A stretch of DNA of 41,511 nucleotides from Serratia quinivorans (GTDB lineage Bacteria; Pseudomonadota; Gammaproteobacteria; Enterobacterales; Enterobacteriaceae): the NCBI RefSeq assembly GCF_946227985.1, contig NZ_CAMKGL010000018.1, forward strand, positions 1-41,511. Direction: 5' to 3'. The translations under genes were made by a program, and so were the position numbers. This document shows, piece by piece, positions 33,530-41,511 of the stretch. Position 1 is the first letter of the stretch, and every line of letters begins with the position of its first letter. Below the pieces are notes generated by a model. It was given only the letters and a program-made list of their open reading frames with translations, searched no databases and was not told the origin of the DNA.

Positions 33530-33730
33530 CATATATCCTTCATCTTTCAAGTCGCAGGGGTGTTGGCTGCCTTCGCTCACCCCAGTCACTTGGTAGACCA
33601 AGCTCCTGGGGCTTCGCTCAGTTGCCGCCTACCTGCAACTTGAAATCTATTGGATATAATGAGATCTATACCTTAAATACGTAGAGTTGCATCGCGGCGG
33701 CAAGCCGGTGAGTCGGCGTAGTCAACAAAG
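33530..33730. repeat. Palindromic intergenic repeat, copy B (composite)
   Basis: A unit in the opposite orientation to copies C and D (CATCTTTCAAGTCGCAG ... CACCCCAGTCACTTGGTAG ... AAGCTCCTGGGG ... CTGCAACTTGAAATCTATTGG, about 33541-33653) is followed by a truncated second unit (ACCTTAAATACGTAGAGTTG, GCGGCGGCAAG, about 33669-33705). It lies between btsT and yjiX inside what is an operon in E. coli and may lower expression of the downstream genes. Confidence 0.75.
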
Positions 33731-33793
33731 AGGCAACTTCACCTATGGCGGATCTATTATGCAGGGTATTTTCATCAACGAGGGGAAGGAACT

Positions 33794-33997
33794 ATGTTTG
33801 GAAATCTCGGCCAGGCGGGTAAGTATCTCGGGCAGGCGGCGCGCATGTTGGTCGGCGTGCCTGACTACGATACCTACGTCCAGCATATGAAAGACAACCA
33901 CCCGGACAAGCCGGTGATGACCTATAAAGAGTTTTTCCGCGAACGCCAGCAGGCCCGCTACGGTGGGGACGGCAAAGGCGGTATGCGCTGTTGTTAA
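33794..33997 (+). CDS. yjiX: YjiX/YbdD family small protein
   Basis: The protein is 67 residues, the same length as E. coli YjiX. The gene has a strong ribosome site (GGGGAAGGAA). Family features are [49 protein letters not shown] and the ending [13 protein letters not shown] with paired Cys. These proteins are always coupled to CstA/BtsT transporters and appear to support peptide or pyruvate uptake, though the mechanism is not settled. Confidence 0.93.
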   Translation: MFGNLGQAGKYLGQAARMLVGVPDYDTYVQHMKDNHPDKPVMTYKEFFRERQQARYGGDGKGGMRCC

Positions 33998-34009
33998 CAA
34001 GGACCTGTA

Positions 34010-34972
34010 ATGAAACCCATCGCAGTCACCATTCTGACCGGCTTTTTGGGCGCCGGTAAAACCACCCTGCTCCGCCATATTCTCAACGCCGAACACGGCT
34101 ACAAGATTGCGGTAATCGAAAACGAATTCGGCGAAGTGCCGATCGACAACGCACTGATTGGCGATCGCGCCAGCCGCATCACCACCCTGAGCAACGGCTG
34201 CATCTGCTGCAGCAAGTCCAACGAGCTGGCTGACGCGCTGCTGGACTTGCTGGACGGCGTCGATCAGGGCCAACTGGAGTTCGACCGGCTGATCATTGAA
34301 TGCACCGGCATGGCCGATCCCGGCCCGATCACCCAGACCTTTTTCTCGCACGAGATCCTCTGCGAACGCTTCCTGCTGGACGGCATCATTACCCTGGTGG
34401 ACGCCGCACATGCCGATCAACAACTGAACCAGTTCAGCATCGCGCAGGCGCAGGTGGGCTACGCCGACCGTATTCTGCTGACCAAAACCGACGTGGCGCC
34501 GGACTGCGAAGCGCTGACCCAACGGCTGCAACAGATGAACGCCCGCGCCCCGGTTTATAAAGTGACGCACGGCGATATCGATCTGGGCGTGCTGTTCGAC
34601 ATAGAAGGCTTTGTGCTGAACGATAAGCTGAACCTGACGCCGCCTGCCCCGCTGTTCCGCCGCATTCCGCAGGCGCAAAACAACATTCGGTCGATTGTCG
34701 TGTACCACGACCAACCGCTGGAACTGATGCAGGTTTCAGAAGTAATGGAAGGCCTGCTGTTGGAATACGCCGACAGCCTGCTGCGCTATAAGGGAATTTT
34801 GTCGATCCAGGACGAGCCGCGTCGCCTGCTGTTCCAGGGCGTACAACGGCTGTATAACGCCGACTGGGATCGCGAATGGCTGCCCGACGAGGAACGCCGC
34901 AGCACGCTGGTGTTTATTGGCGTGGACTTACCGGAGGAGACGATCCGGGAGCGGTTTGCCGGGTTGGGTTGA
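34010..34972 (+). CDS. yjiA: G3E-family GTPase YjiA
   Basis: The protein is 320 residues (E. coli YjiA is 318). It has P-loop GFLGAGKT at residues 11-18, the metal-binding CxCC motif (C64, C66, C67 in NGCICCS), ECTGMADP as the switch/Walker B region and a TKTD base-recognition motif. G3E GTPases act as metallochaperone-like proteins (relatives: CobW, UreG, HypB); YjiA binds transition metals such as zinc. It lies 12 bases after yjiX, in the btsT-yjiX-yjiA arrangement. Confidence 0.95.
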   Translation: MKPIAVTILTGFLGAGKTTLLRHILNAEHGYKIAVIENEFGEVPIDNALIGDRASRITTLSNGCICCSKSNELADALLDLLDGVDQGQLEFDRLIIECTGMADPGPITQTFFSHEILCERFLLDGIITLVDAAHADQQLNQFSIAQAQVGYADRILLTKTDVAPDCEALTQRLQQMNARAPVYKVTHGDIDLGVLFDIEGFVLNDKLNLTPPAPLFRRIPQAQNNIRSIVVYHDQPLELMQVSEVMEGLLLEYADSLLRYKGILSIQDEPRRLLFQGVQRLYNADWDREWLPDEERRSTLVFIGVDLPEETIRERFAGLG

Positions 34973-34993
34973 GAAAATCCTATCAAGTTAAGT

Positions 34994-35026
34994 GGCGCAA
35001 TCTGAAGTGCCATCGCAGGTTGCGCC
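34994..35026. terminator. Hairpin after yjiA
   Basis: GGCGCAATCTG (34994-35004) pairs with CAGGTTGCGCC (35016-35026) with one T-G pair and an 11-base loop. There is no T run. It lies between yjiA and the Fic module and may be a weak terminator or part of that module's control region. Confidence 0.4.
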
Positions 35027-35083
35027 GCGCAGACATAACAGCAGTGGCATGCTAAAATATGAGCAATAACTGAGGATGCCAAA

Positions 35084-35347
35084 ATGCCGCAAAGATCTGT
35101 TGTTAGTGTTGCACGTTATGTCCATAAACTTGCAGAAGACCATAAAATTACAGACTGCCGAGACGGCATCAGCCGTATGGCCGCTGCGATTACGGGTCTG
35201 GCTGACGATGCGGTCGAATTGGACGACGTTGAGCAATTAATGGTTAATCTTAAGCGCAAAGGCGTTCTTACCAAGTCTGAAATCCTTAACCTCCAGGGGC
35301 GTTACTTCCGCGAACAAAGGAATGCACAAAAGAAATTGGCAACATGA
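35084..35347 (+). CDS. Small partner of Fic protein, probable antitoxin
   Basis: The protein is 87 residues, all helical by composition, with no signal peptide. Its stop overlaps the start of the Fic gene (ATGA), so the two are co-translated, as in toxin-antitoxin modules. Known Fic antitoxins insert an (S/T)xxxE(G/N) helix in the Fic active site. I see no such motif; the closest is T23-D-C-R-D27-G28, with Asp for Glu. It could inhibit by another route or be a different kind of partner. Confidence 0.7.
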   Translation: MPQRSVVSVARYVHKLAEDHKITDCRDGISRMAAAITGLADDAVELDDVEQLMVNLKRKGVLTKSEILNLQGRYFREQRNAQKKLAT

Positions 35348-36075
35348 TTTTTGACCCTTTCGGCGACTTTGACACTGCAGGCTATCTTCAAAATACCTTG
35401 CAGCTCAAAGAGCCGGATGAAATAAAAAGGTCAGAACATCTCTCTTTCGAATTAAGTATCGAAGACGCCCTCAGTTACCTCGCCCAAACGAAACGCATCA
35501 ACTACCTGTCTGTTCTGAAAGTTCACGAAATCCTTTTCTCTGACTTCGACCCTTGGGCGGGAAAGGATCGAAATGAACTTGTCCCTCACCTGGCCGTCTT
35601 CAAAGGCTCAGAGAAAAACTCTCGCCATACCGTCTTTGAGCGCCCTGATTCTATTCGTCTGGCCGTTGACTATGCACTGAGACTCGCAGCGGACAAGCAA
35701 CGCTTTAGAGAACGGCCGGGGGAAGTGATGGGATTACTCGCTTTCGCACATCCCTTTCTTGATGGTAATGGTCGCACTATTTTGCTGGTGTTTATGGAGC
35801 TCGCTTTTCGTGCCGGGTTCGCCATTAACGGGTCAGTGACGAACAAAGATGAATACCTCAAGGCTTTGACATACGAAATCAGAGCCCCCTCTCAGAGGCA
35901 TCTTGACCATTACCTCAAGCCCTTTATTGTCGACATCTCAAGCCGTGACGACTGGCCACAAATCATCGGAGGGATAAAGGGACTGGATGGTTTAGATAAA
36001 GAAAACATCTCATACGGCAGTCTGGATGATCCTGAAATCCAAAAGATCTACATGACCTACCGGACGCAGAAATAA
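35344..36075 (+). CDS. Fic-family protein with altered catalytic motif
   Basis: The protein is 243 residues. Fic proteins modify target proteins with AMP or other phosphate-linked groups. The motif HPFLDGNGR (residues 136-144) has the catalytic His136, the acidic residue (D140) and the anion-binding GNGR. The canonical second Arg three residues on (HxFx(D/E)GNGRxxR) is Leu147 here (GNGRTIL). A flap-like segment HTVFERPDSI (about 95-104) precedes it. No (S/T)xxxE(G/N) self-inhibitory motif is evident at either end. It is paired with the small upstream gene. Either an AMPylase with a changed pocket or a Fic with another chemistry (as for Doc or AnkX) is possible. Confidence 0.85.
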   Translation: MIFDPFGDFDTAGYLQNTLQLKEPDEIKRSEHLSFELSIEDALSYLAQTKRINYLSVLKVHEILFSDFDPWAGKDRNELVPHLAVFKGSEKNSRHTVFERPDSIRLAVDYALRLAADKQRFRERPGEVMGLLAFAHPFLDGNGRTILLVFMELAFRAGFAINGSVTNKDEYLKALTYEIRAPSQRHLDHYLKPFIVDISSRDDWPQIIGGIKGLDGLDKENISYGSLDDPEIQKIYMTYRTQK

Positions 36076-36109
36076 CCACCCCATTTCACTTGCAGCCCGT
36101 CCCACTCAT

Positions 36110-37129
36110 TTAACCTGCCAAATGCGGCCCCGCCGCCACCGAATCGCGCAGCATCAGGCTGGCCGGGAAGCTTGGGCGCTTGCTCAGTTCGCCGCCGTCC
36201 AGCATCGACACCAGCCGATGGATGGTTTCCTTAATCATTTCGGACACCGGCATTTTCATGCTGGAGAGTGAGGGAATGGTATAAGGGGCCAGCGGAATAT
36301 CATCGAAACCTATCACCGACACGGCAGACGGCACCGGGATTTGGCACTCTGTCAGCCGCTTGATGGCGCCGATGGCCATCTCGTCGTTGCTGGCAACAAT
36401 CGCGCTAAAGGCGTGACCGCCTGCCAACAGCGTATCGACCGCCGCCATGCCGCTTTGCGCGTTCCACTTGCCTTCAACAATCAGCGCGCTATTGACGGCA
36501 ATACCCTGTTCCGCCAGCGCGGATTTGTAGCCCGAAAGCCGCTCCAGCCCGGTGGGGGAATCCAGAGAACCGGTGATAAAAGCGATATCGCGATGCCCCC
36601 GCTCGATCAGCTGCTGCACCGCCGTCACGCTGGCGGCGTGTTGATCGCTGAAGATGCAGTAGCTGTCGTTCAGCCTTAAGCGACGGTTGATGACCAGGAT
36701 CGGCTGCTTGTGCCGGGAGATGATCTCGTCCATTTCGCTAATCGACAGAAAACGCGGGTAGATGATCACGCCGTCGCAGCGCATATCCAGCAGGTATTCA
36801 ATGGCGGCTTTTTCTTCTGCGGCGGTGTGCTTGCCGTCCGCCAAAATCAGCTGGCGGCCGTGCTCTTCCATGATGCGCGCCGACTGAAACATCAGCTCGC
36901 TGAAGTAGTTACCGCTGTACAGCGTATTGGTCACCACCAGCCCGATGGTCTGGGTGGTTTTGGTCGCCAGATTGCGCGCCAGCAGATTGGGCCGATAACC
37001 CGTTTCGGCGATGGCTTTGTCAACCAGTTCACGCTTCTCCGGGCTGACATAGCCGCTGCCGGACAACACGCGGGACACCGTCGCTTTCGACACGCCCGCC
37101 CTGTTCGCTACCTCAAGTATTGTTGCCAT
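36110..37129 (-). CDS. ascG: LacI-family repressor AscG of the asc operon
   Basis: The protein is 339 residues (E. coli AscG is 336). An N-terminal LacI-type helix-turn-helix (residues 2-25: TILEVANRAGVSKATVSRVLSG), hinge helix and periplasmic-binding-like sugar domain (VTNTLYSG, FITGSLDSPTG, VIGFDDIPLAPY) are present. It is divergent from ascF-ascB, and the gap contains TGAAACCGGTTTCT, almost exactly the E. coli AscG site, so it should repress beta-glucoside use until inducer appears. Confidence 0.93.
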   Translation of the reverse strand: MATILEVANRAGVSKATVSRVLSGSGYVSPEKRELVDKAIAETGYRPNLLARNLATKTTQTIGLVVTNTLYSGNYFSELMFQSARIMEEHGRQLILADGKHTAAEEKAAIEYLLDMRCDGVIIYPRFLSISEMDEIISRHKQPILVINRRLRLNDSYCIFSDQHAASVTAVQQLIERGHRDIAFITGSLDSPTGLERLSGYKSALAEQGIAVNSALIVEGKWNAQSGMAAVDTLLAGGHAFSAIVASNDEMAIGAIKRLTECQIPVPSAVSVIGFDDIPLAPYTIPSLSSMKMPVSEMIKETIHRLVSMLDGGELSKRPSFPASLMLRDSVAAGPHLAG

Positions 37130-37185
37130 CTCTGCGCCGTCAAAGTCGATTGAGTCAGCGCAGTCTACCCAAGACGCCCCCGGTT

Positions 37186-37198
37186 TGAAATGTTTTCA
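37186..37198. promoter_or_regulatory. Second, weaker AscG-like site
   Basis: TGAAATGTTTTCA is an imperfect dyad resembling the AscG operator halves (TGAAA...TTTCA), 57 bases upstream of the ascG start. It could be an autoregulatory or looping site. Confidence 0.35.
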
Positions 37199-37226
37199 CG
37201 CCCGCTTCCGTCGCCACCCTTGAACC

Positions 37227-37248
37227 AAAAGTGACCACCATCACGAAA
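37227..37248. promoter_or_regulatory. CRP site for ascF
   Basis: GTGACCACCATCAC (37231-37244) fits GTGA-N6-TCAC with A/T-rich flanks. Its centre lies about 70 bases before the predicted ascF start of transcription, a class I activation spacing. It suggests catabolite control of ascF-ascB. Confidence 0.65.
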
Positions 37249-37272
37249 CAAAAAACCAAAAAATCATAATTC

Positions 37273-37319
37273 TTGCCACTAAACAAATATCACATCATGA
37301 TTTTGTGAAACCGGTTTCT
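37273..37319 (+). promoter_or_regulatory. ascF promoter with AscG operator
   Basis: TTGCCA (37273-37278), a 17-base spacer and CATGAT (37296-37301) form a plausible promoter. The operator TGAAACCGGTTTCT (37306-37319; perfect core GAAACCGGTTTC) covers the expected transcription start near 37308. It matches the E. coli AscG consensus TGAAACCGGTTTCA at 13 of 14 bases. Confidence 0.75.
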
Positions 37320-37368
37320 TATGGGCGTTTCATTCAGATGGAACGGCGGATCGCCCAAGCGCGTACTG

Positions 37369-37496
<128 letters not shown>

Positions 37497-37520
37497 CCAT
37501 AATCCAAGAGACGATATTCC

Positions 37521-38966
37521 ATGCCGAAGAACTACGCAGAGATCTCACCCGCTATCGTGAAGGCGCTGGGTGGCCTCACCAATATCGAAGCCGTGACCCA
37601 CTGCATGACCCGCCTGCGGTTCGTGGTGAAAGACAAGGCGCTGATCGACACCCCGGCGCTGAAAGCCATTAATGGCGTATTAGGCGTGGTGCACAGCGGT
37701 GAACAATGCCAGGTGATCATCGGCAATGAAGTGTCGAAGGCTTATCAGGCGGTGCTGGCGCTCGGCATGCCGGGTAACTCCCCCACCGCCACCCCGGCAA
37801 AACGCAAAATCAGCCTGAAAGGCATTGGTGCCGGCATTCTCGACGCCCTGATCGGCACCATGTCGCCGTTGATCCCGGCCATCATCGGCGGTTCGATGGT
37901 GAAACTGCTGGCGATGATCCTGGATATGTTCGGCGTATTCGAAAAAGGCTCGTCGACCCTGGTGATACTGAACGTGATTGGCGACGGCGCGTTCTTCTTC
38001 CTGCCGGTGATGGTCGCCGCCTCTGCGGCGCTGAAATTCAAAACCAACATGTCACTGGCGATCGCCATTGCCGGTGTGCTGTTACACCCTAACTTTATCG
38101 ACCTGATGGCCAAGGCGGCGCAGGGCCAGGCGGTGGAATTCGCCTACATCCCGGTGACGGCGGTGAAATATACCTACACGGTGATCCCCGCGCTGGTGAT
38201 GACCTGGATATTGTCCTACATCGAGCGCTGGGTCGATCGCATCACCCCGGCGGTGACCAAGAACTTCCTTAAGCCGATGCTGATTGTGCTGATTGCCGCG
38301 CCGATCGCGATTGTGTTTATCGGCCCGGTCGGCATCTGGATCGGCAGCGGGATTTCGGCGCTGGTGTACACCGTGCATGGCTACCTGGGCTGGCTTTCCG
38401 TCGCCATTATGGGCGCCATTTGGCCGCTGCTGGTGATGACCGGCATGCACCGCGTATTCACCCCAACCATCATTCAGACCATCGCCGAGACCGGCAAAGA
38501 GGGCATGGTGATGCCTTCGGAGATTGGTGCCAATCTGTCGCTCGGCGGCTCTTCGCTGGCCGTGGCGTTCAAAACCAAGAACCGCGAACTGCGCCAGACC
38601 GCACTGGCCGCTGCCGCTTCCGCCATTGTCGCGGGGATTTCCGAACCTGCGCTGTACGGCGTGGCGGTGCGGCTTAAACGCCCGTTGATCGCCAGTTTGA
38701 TCAGCGGCTTTATCTGTGGTGCCGTGGCCGGTATCGGCGGGTTGGCCAGCCATTCGATGGCTTCGCCCGGCCTGTTCACCAGCGTGCAGTTCTTCGACCC
38801 ATCGAACCCGATGAGCATTGTCTGGGTCGGCGGCGTGATGGTGCTTGCCGTGGTGCTGTCGTTCGTGCTCACGCTGCTTTTGGGCTTTGAAGACATTCCG
38901 GAAAAGGAAGAGGCCCAAACCACGACTGCTGCCCCCGCGGCGAACACCGCTAACGCTACCCATTAA
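37521..38966 (+). CDS. ascF: PTS beta-glucoside permease EIIBC (AscF)
   Basis: The protein is 481 residues (E. coli AscF is 485). It imports and phosphorylates aryl-beta-glucosides such as arbutin and salicin, and possibly cellobiose. The EIIB domain comes first, with phosphorylated Cys28 in VTHCMTRLRF. After a linker (about 85-105) the EIIC membrane domain spans about 105-460 with GTMSPLIPAIIGGSMVK, TGMHRVFTPTIIQTIAETGKE and the SEPALYGVA region. There is no EIIA domain; phosphate must come from a separate EIIA such as Crr. It is followed by ascB with only a repeat between them. Confidence 0.95.
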   Translation: MPKNYAEISPAIVKALGGLTNIEAVTHCMTRLRFVVKDKALIDTPALKAINGVLGVVHSGEQCQVIIGNEVSKAYQAVLALGMPGNSPTATPAKRKISLKGIGAGILDALIGTMSPLIPAIIGGSMVKLLAMILDMFGVFEKGSSTLVILNVIGDGAFFFLPVMVAASAALKFKTNMSLAIAIAGVLLHPNFIDLMAKAAQGQAVEFAYIPVTAVKYTYTVIPALVMTWILSYIERWVDRITPAVTKNFLKPMLIVLIAAPIAIVFIGPVGIWIGSGISALVYTVHGYLGWLSVAIMGAIWPLLVMTGMHRVFTPTIIQTIAETGKEGMVMPSEIGANLSLGGSSLAVAFKTKNRELRQTALAAAASAIVAGISEPALYGVAVRLKRPLIASLISGFICGAVAGIGGLASHSMASPGLFTSVQFFDPSNPMSIVWVGGVMVLAVVLSFVLTLLLGFEDIPEKEEAQTTTAAPAANTANATH

Positions 38967-38978
38967 CGCACTATTTTT

Positions 38979-40544
<1,566 letters not shown>

Positions 40545-40554
40545 GTTGGATGCC

Positions 40555-40581
40555 CAGGAGCCTGAGACCCTCAGGCTCCTG
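40555..40581. terminator. Two-way hairpin between ascB and the lipoprotein gene
   Basis: CAGGAGCCTGAG (40555-40566) pairs perfectly with CTCAGGCTCCTG (40570-40581) over a 3-base loop. It is strong but has no T run. It lies between two converging genes. Confidence 0.7.
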
Positions 40582-40589
40582 CGGTTGGC

Positions 40590-41009
40590 TTAACGCAGAT
40601 TGGGAAGTGTTTCAACCTGCAAAGTCCCGTCCACCTGACCGATCGCGAATGTGGTTACGAACTCACGCGCAGAGGGAAAAACACCCGCCTGTCGCTTTTT
40701 GAGGGATAACAGTTTCACTGAGAAATGATATTCCTGCCCTGGCGCAAATACATAGCCTTCGTAAGGGACACACTGATTAGGGGTGATATCACGCAGCGGG
40801 TCGAAGAATTTGAAATCACGATGCTCCGCATCATCCAGTCGGAAAAGCGAGATGCCCGCTAACTTCTCATCCCCTTCCGGCATCACGGTCACGCACACTG
40901 CGCCAGCACGCAGGCTGACGGTTGCAGGGTAGTCTACAGGAACACGATCGGCCATCGACGGACAACCGGCGAGCAGGAAAGGGATAACAAGGAATAAAGT
41001 CCGTTTCAT
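40590..41009 (-). CDS. Small periplasmic lipoprotein, possible T6SS-immunity-like
   Basis: The protein is 139 residues. The signal peptide MKRTLFLVIPFLLAG with lipobox LAGC makes it a predicted lipoprotein cleaved before Cys16. The mature part is a small beta-rich domain with three more Cys-bearing or conserved spots (AVCVTVMP, NQCVPYEGYVFAPGQEYHFSVKLL). It resembles the group annotated as putative T6SS immunity periplasmic lipoproteins, as I remember it; no effector gene is visible here. The gene just upstream encodes a paralogue, so this is one of a tandem pair. Confidence 0.78.
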   Translation of the reverse strand: MKRTLFLVIPFLLAGCPSMADRVPVDYPATVSLRAGAVCVTVMPEGDEKLAGISLFRLDDAEHRDFKFFDPLRDITPNQCVPYEGYVFAPGQEYHFSVKLLSLKKRQAGVFPSAREFVTTFAIGQVDGTLQVETLPNLR

Positions 41010-41110
41010 TAACTACCTCCGACGTAAAAATTTAGCTAAAACCTGCTCGTACTGTGAGTGAACTTCATTGGTTTTAGGGCCAATATACACCCGTTAGAAC
41101 GGACCCTATT

Positions 41111-41437
41111 TTAGGCACCTTCCTGTACGACATTTTCAATATCGTAGCTGCCGTTGAGCTTTTTCACTTTGAAGTGGGCAATAAAAGCTCTGCCAGATGA
41201 GTCCTGCAGGTTTTCTCGTTTCTCAATCGGGATAAAATTCAATCGCATGCTGTACAGCTGGTTTTCCTGAAACGAGTAATCCCCTTGAGTTACGCAGATC
41301 CCCTCTTTCGAGTCCTGATTAGCAACTTCGAGCAGTTTTTCACCAGCATCACTGCTGATATAAACCGTATCTGGTTTTTCGTTTTCTTTCGGTAACGAAT
41401 AAATGCAGATATGAATAGACCCGGGTTTTATAGACAC
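41111..41437 (-). pseudogene. Paralogue of the lipoprotein, 5' end cut by an IS
   Basis: The open frame encodes 108 residues from a GTG at 41437. From HICIYSLP onward it aligns with the lipoprotein at 40590 (ICIYSLPKENEK with VCVTVMPEGDEK; CVTQGDYSFQENQLYSMRL with CVPYEGYVFAPGQEYHFSV; AHFKVKKLNGS with TTFAIGQVDGT). It lacks the signal peptide, and its first roughly nine residues are encoded by what looks like the left end of an insertion sequence (TGAATAGACCCGGG from 41412). The original start and lipobox were therefore probably removed. Any product would stay in the cytoplasm. Confidence 0.7.
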
Positions 41438-41511
41438 TTTTTTGCCTCATAATAGAGGCTTAATGAAGGAGTGTTTATGTCAGCCAAAAATTTCACTGAA
41501 GAATTCAAAAT
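41412..41511 (+). mobile_element. Left end of an IS3-family insertion sequence (partial)
   Basis: TGAATAGACCCGGGTTTT at 41412 is like the terminal repeat of IS3-family elements (TG start, CCGGG-TTT core) and lies 65 bases before a transposase start. The rest is outside the window, so the right end and target duplication cannot be checked. Confidence 0.65.
41477..41511 (+). CDS. IS3-family transposase OrfA, N-terminus only
   Basis: ATG at 41477 with GGAG six bases upstream. Eleven complete codons are visible (MSAKNFTEEFK), the usual start of the helix-turn-helix OrfA of IS3-family elements. OrfB and the frameshift lie outside the window. Confidence 0.75.
   Translation, partial: MSAKNFTEEFK

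Noticed and set aside
33743..34714. 323-residue leftward frame opposite yjiA
   Set aside because: Shadow of yjiX/yjiA in G+C-rich DNA; no motifs.

Overview
The window looks like the chromosome of a Serratia-like enterobacterium. This is inferred from a G+C-rich enteric gene set with clear E. coli-type orthologues (ldtB/ybiS, yncE, btsT-yjiX-yjiA, ascG-ascF-ascB). It also carries four copies of an approximately 125-bp palindromic intergenic repeat of the kind I know from Serratia, Yersinia and Photorhabdus. It holds one P2-family prophage segment (about 1-23.3 kb) followed by host DNA (23.6-41.4 kb), and the start of an IS3-type insertion sequence enters at the right edge.

Prophage. The left 2.8 kb is an A+T-richer accessory zone. 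It has a leftward gene running off the window edge that encodes at least six tandem 74-77-residue modules, a non-coding stretch that may contain cos, and a small rightward gene with a beta-trefoil-like ending. Then comes a nearly complete P2 late region in P2 order: Q and P leftward; O N M L X, two small lipoprotein genes, R S; V W J I H G; FI FII E/E' T U D; and an ogr-type activator. Three perfect TGT-N12-ACA sites, the P2 Ogr/Delta binding pattern, sit where the P2 late promoters PP/PO, PV and PF lie. The tail chaperone pair E/E' keeps a T_TTT_TTG slippery site. The P2 lysis genes (holin, endolysin, spanins) are absent from their usual place between X and R, where only two lipoprotein genes stand. 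The capsid protein has a roughly 70-residue low-complexity C-terminal extension. No integrase, repressor or replication gene is seen; these would lie left of the window. The prophage ends with a zinc-ribbon/TM2 membrane protein gene behind ogr.

Host region, left to right: ldtB (L,D-transpeptidase attaching Braun lipoprotein); a Rob-like AraC regulator; a second AraC regulator with a Fur-box-like palindrome at its start; yncE with an upstream Fur-like site; an orphan XRE/HigA-like repressor with a 20-bp perfect operator palindrome; a small secreted protein; a glutamine-synthetase-family (PuuA-like) enzyme; a half-length, catalytically eroded OtsA-like protein; the btsT-yjiX-yjiA pyruvate-transporter operon; a Fic protein with a small co-translated partner; and the ascG / ascF-ascB beta-glucoside system with recognisable CRP and AscG sites. 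A tandem pair of small, probably lipoprotein, genes follows. The upstream copy has lost its 5' end to the insertion sequence at the window edge.

The points most worth following are the modular repeat protein, the missing lysis cassette, the structured RNA between M and L, the Fic protein with an altered active-site motif, the OtsA half-protein, and the IS-cut lipoprotein pair.
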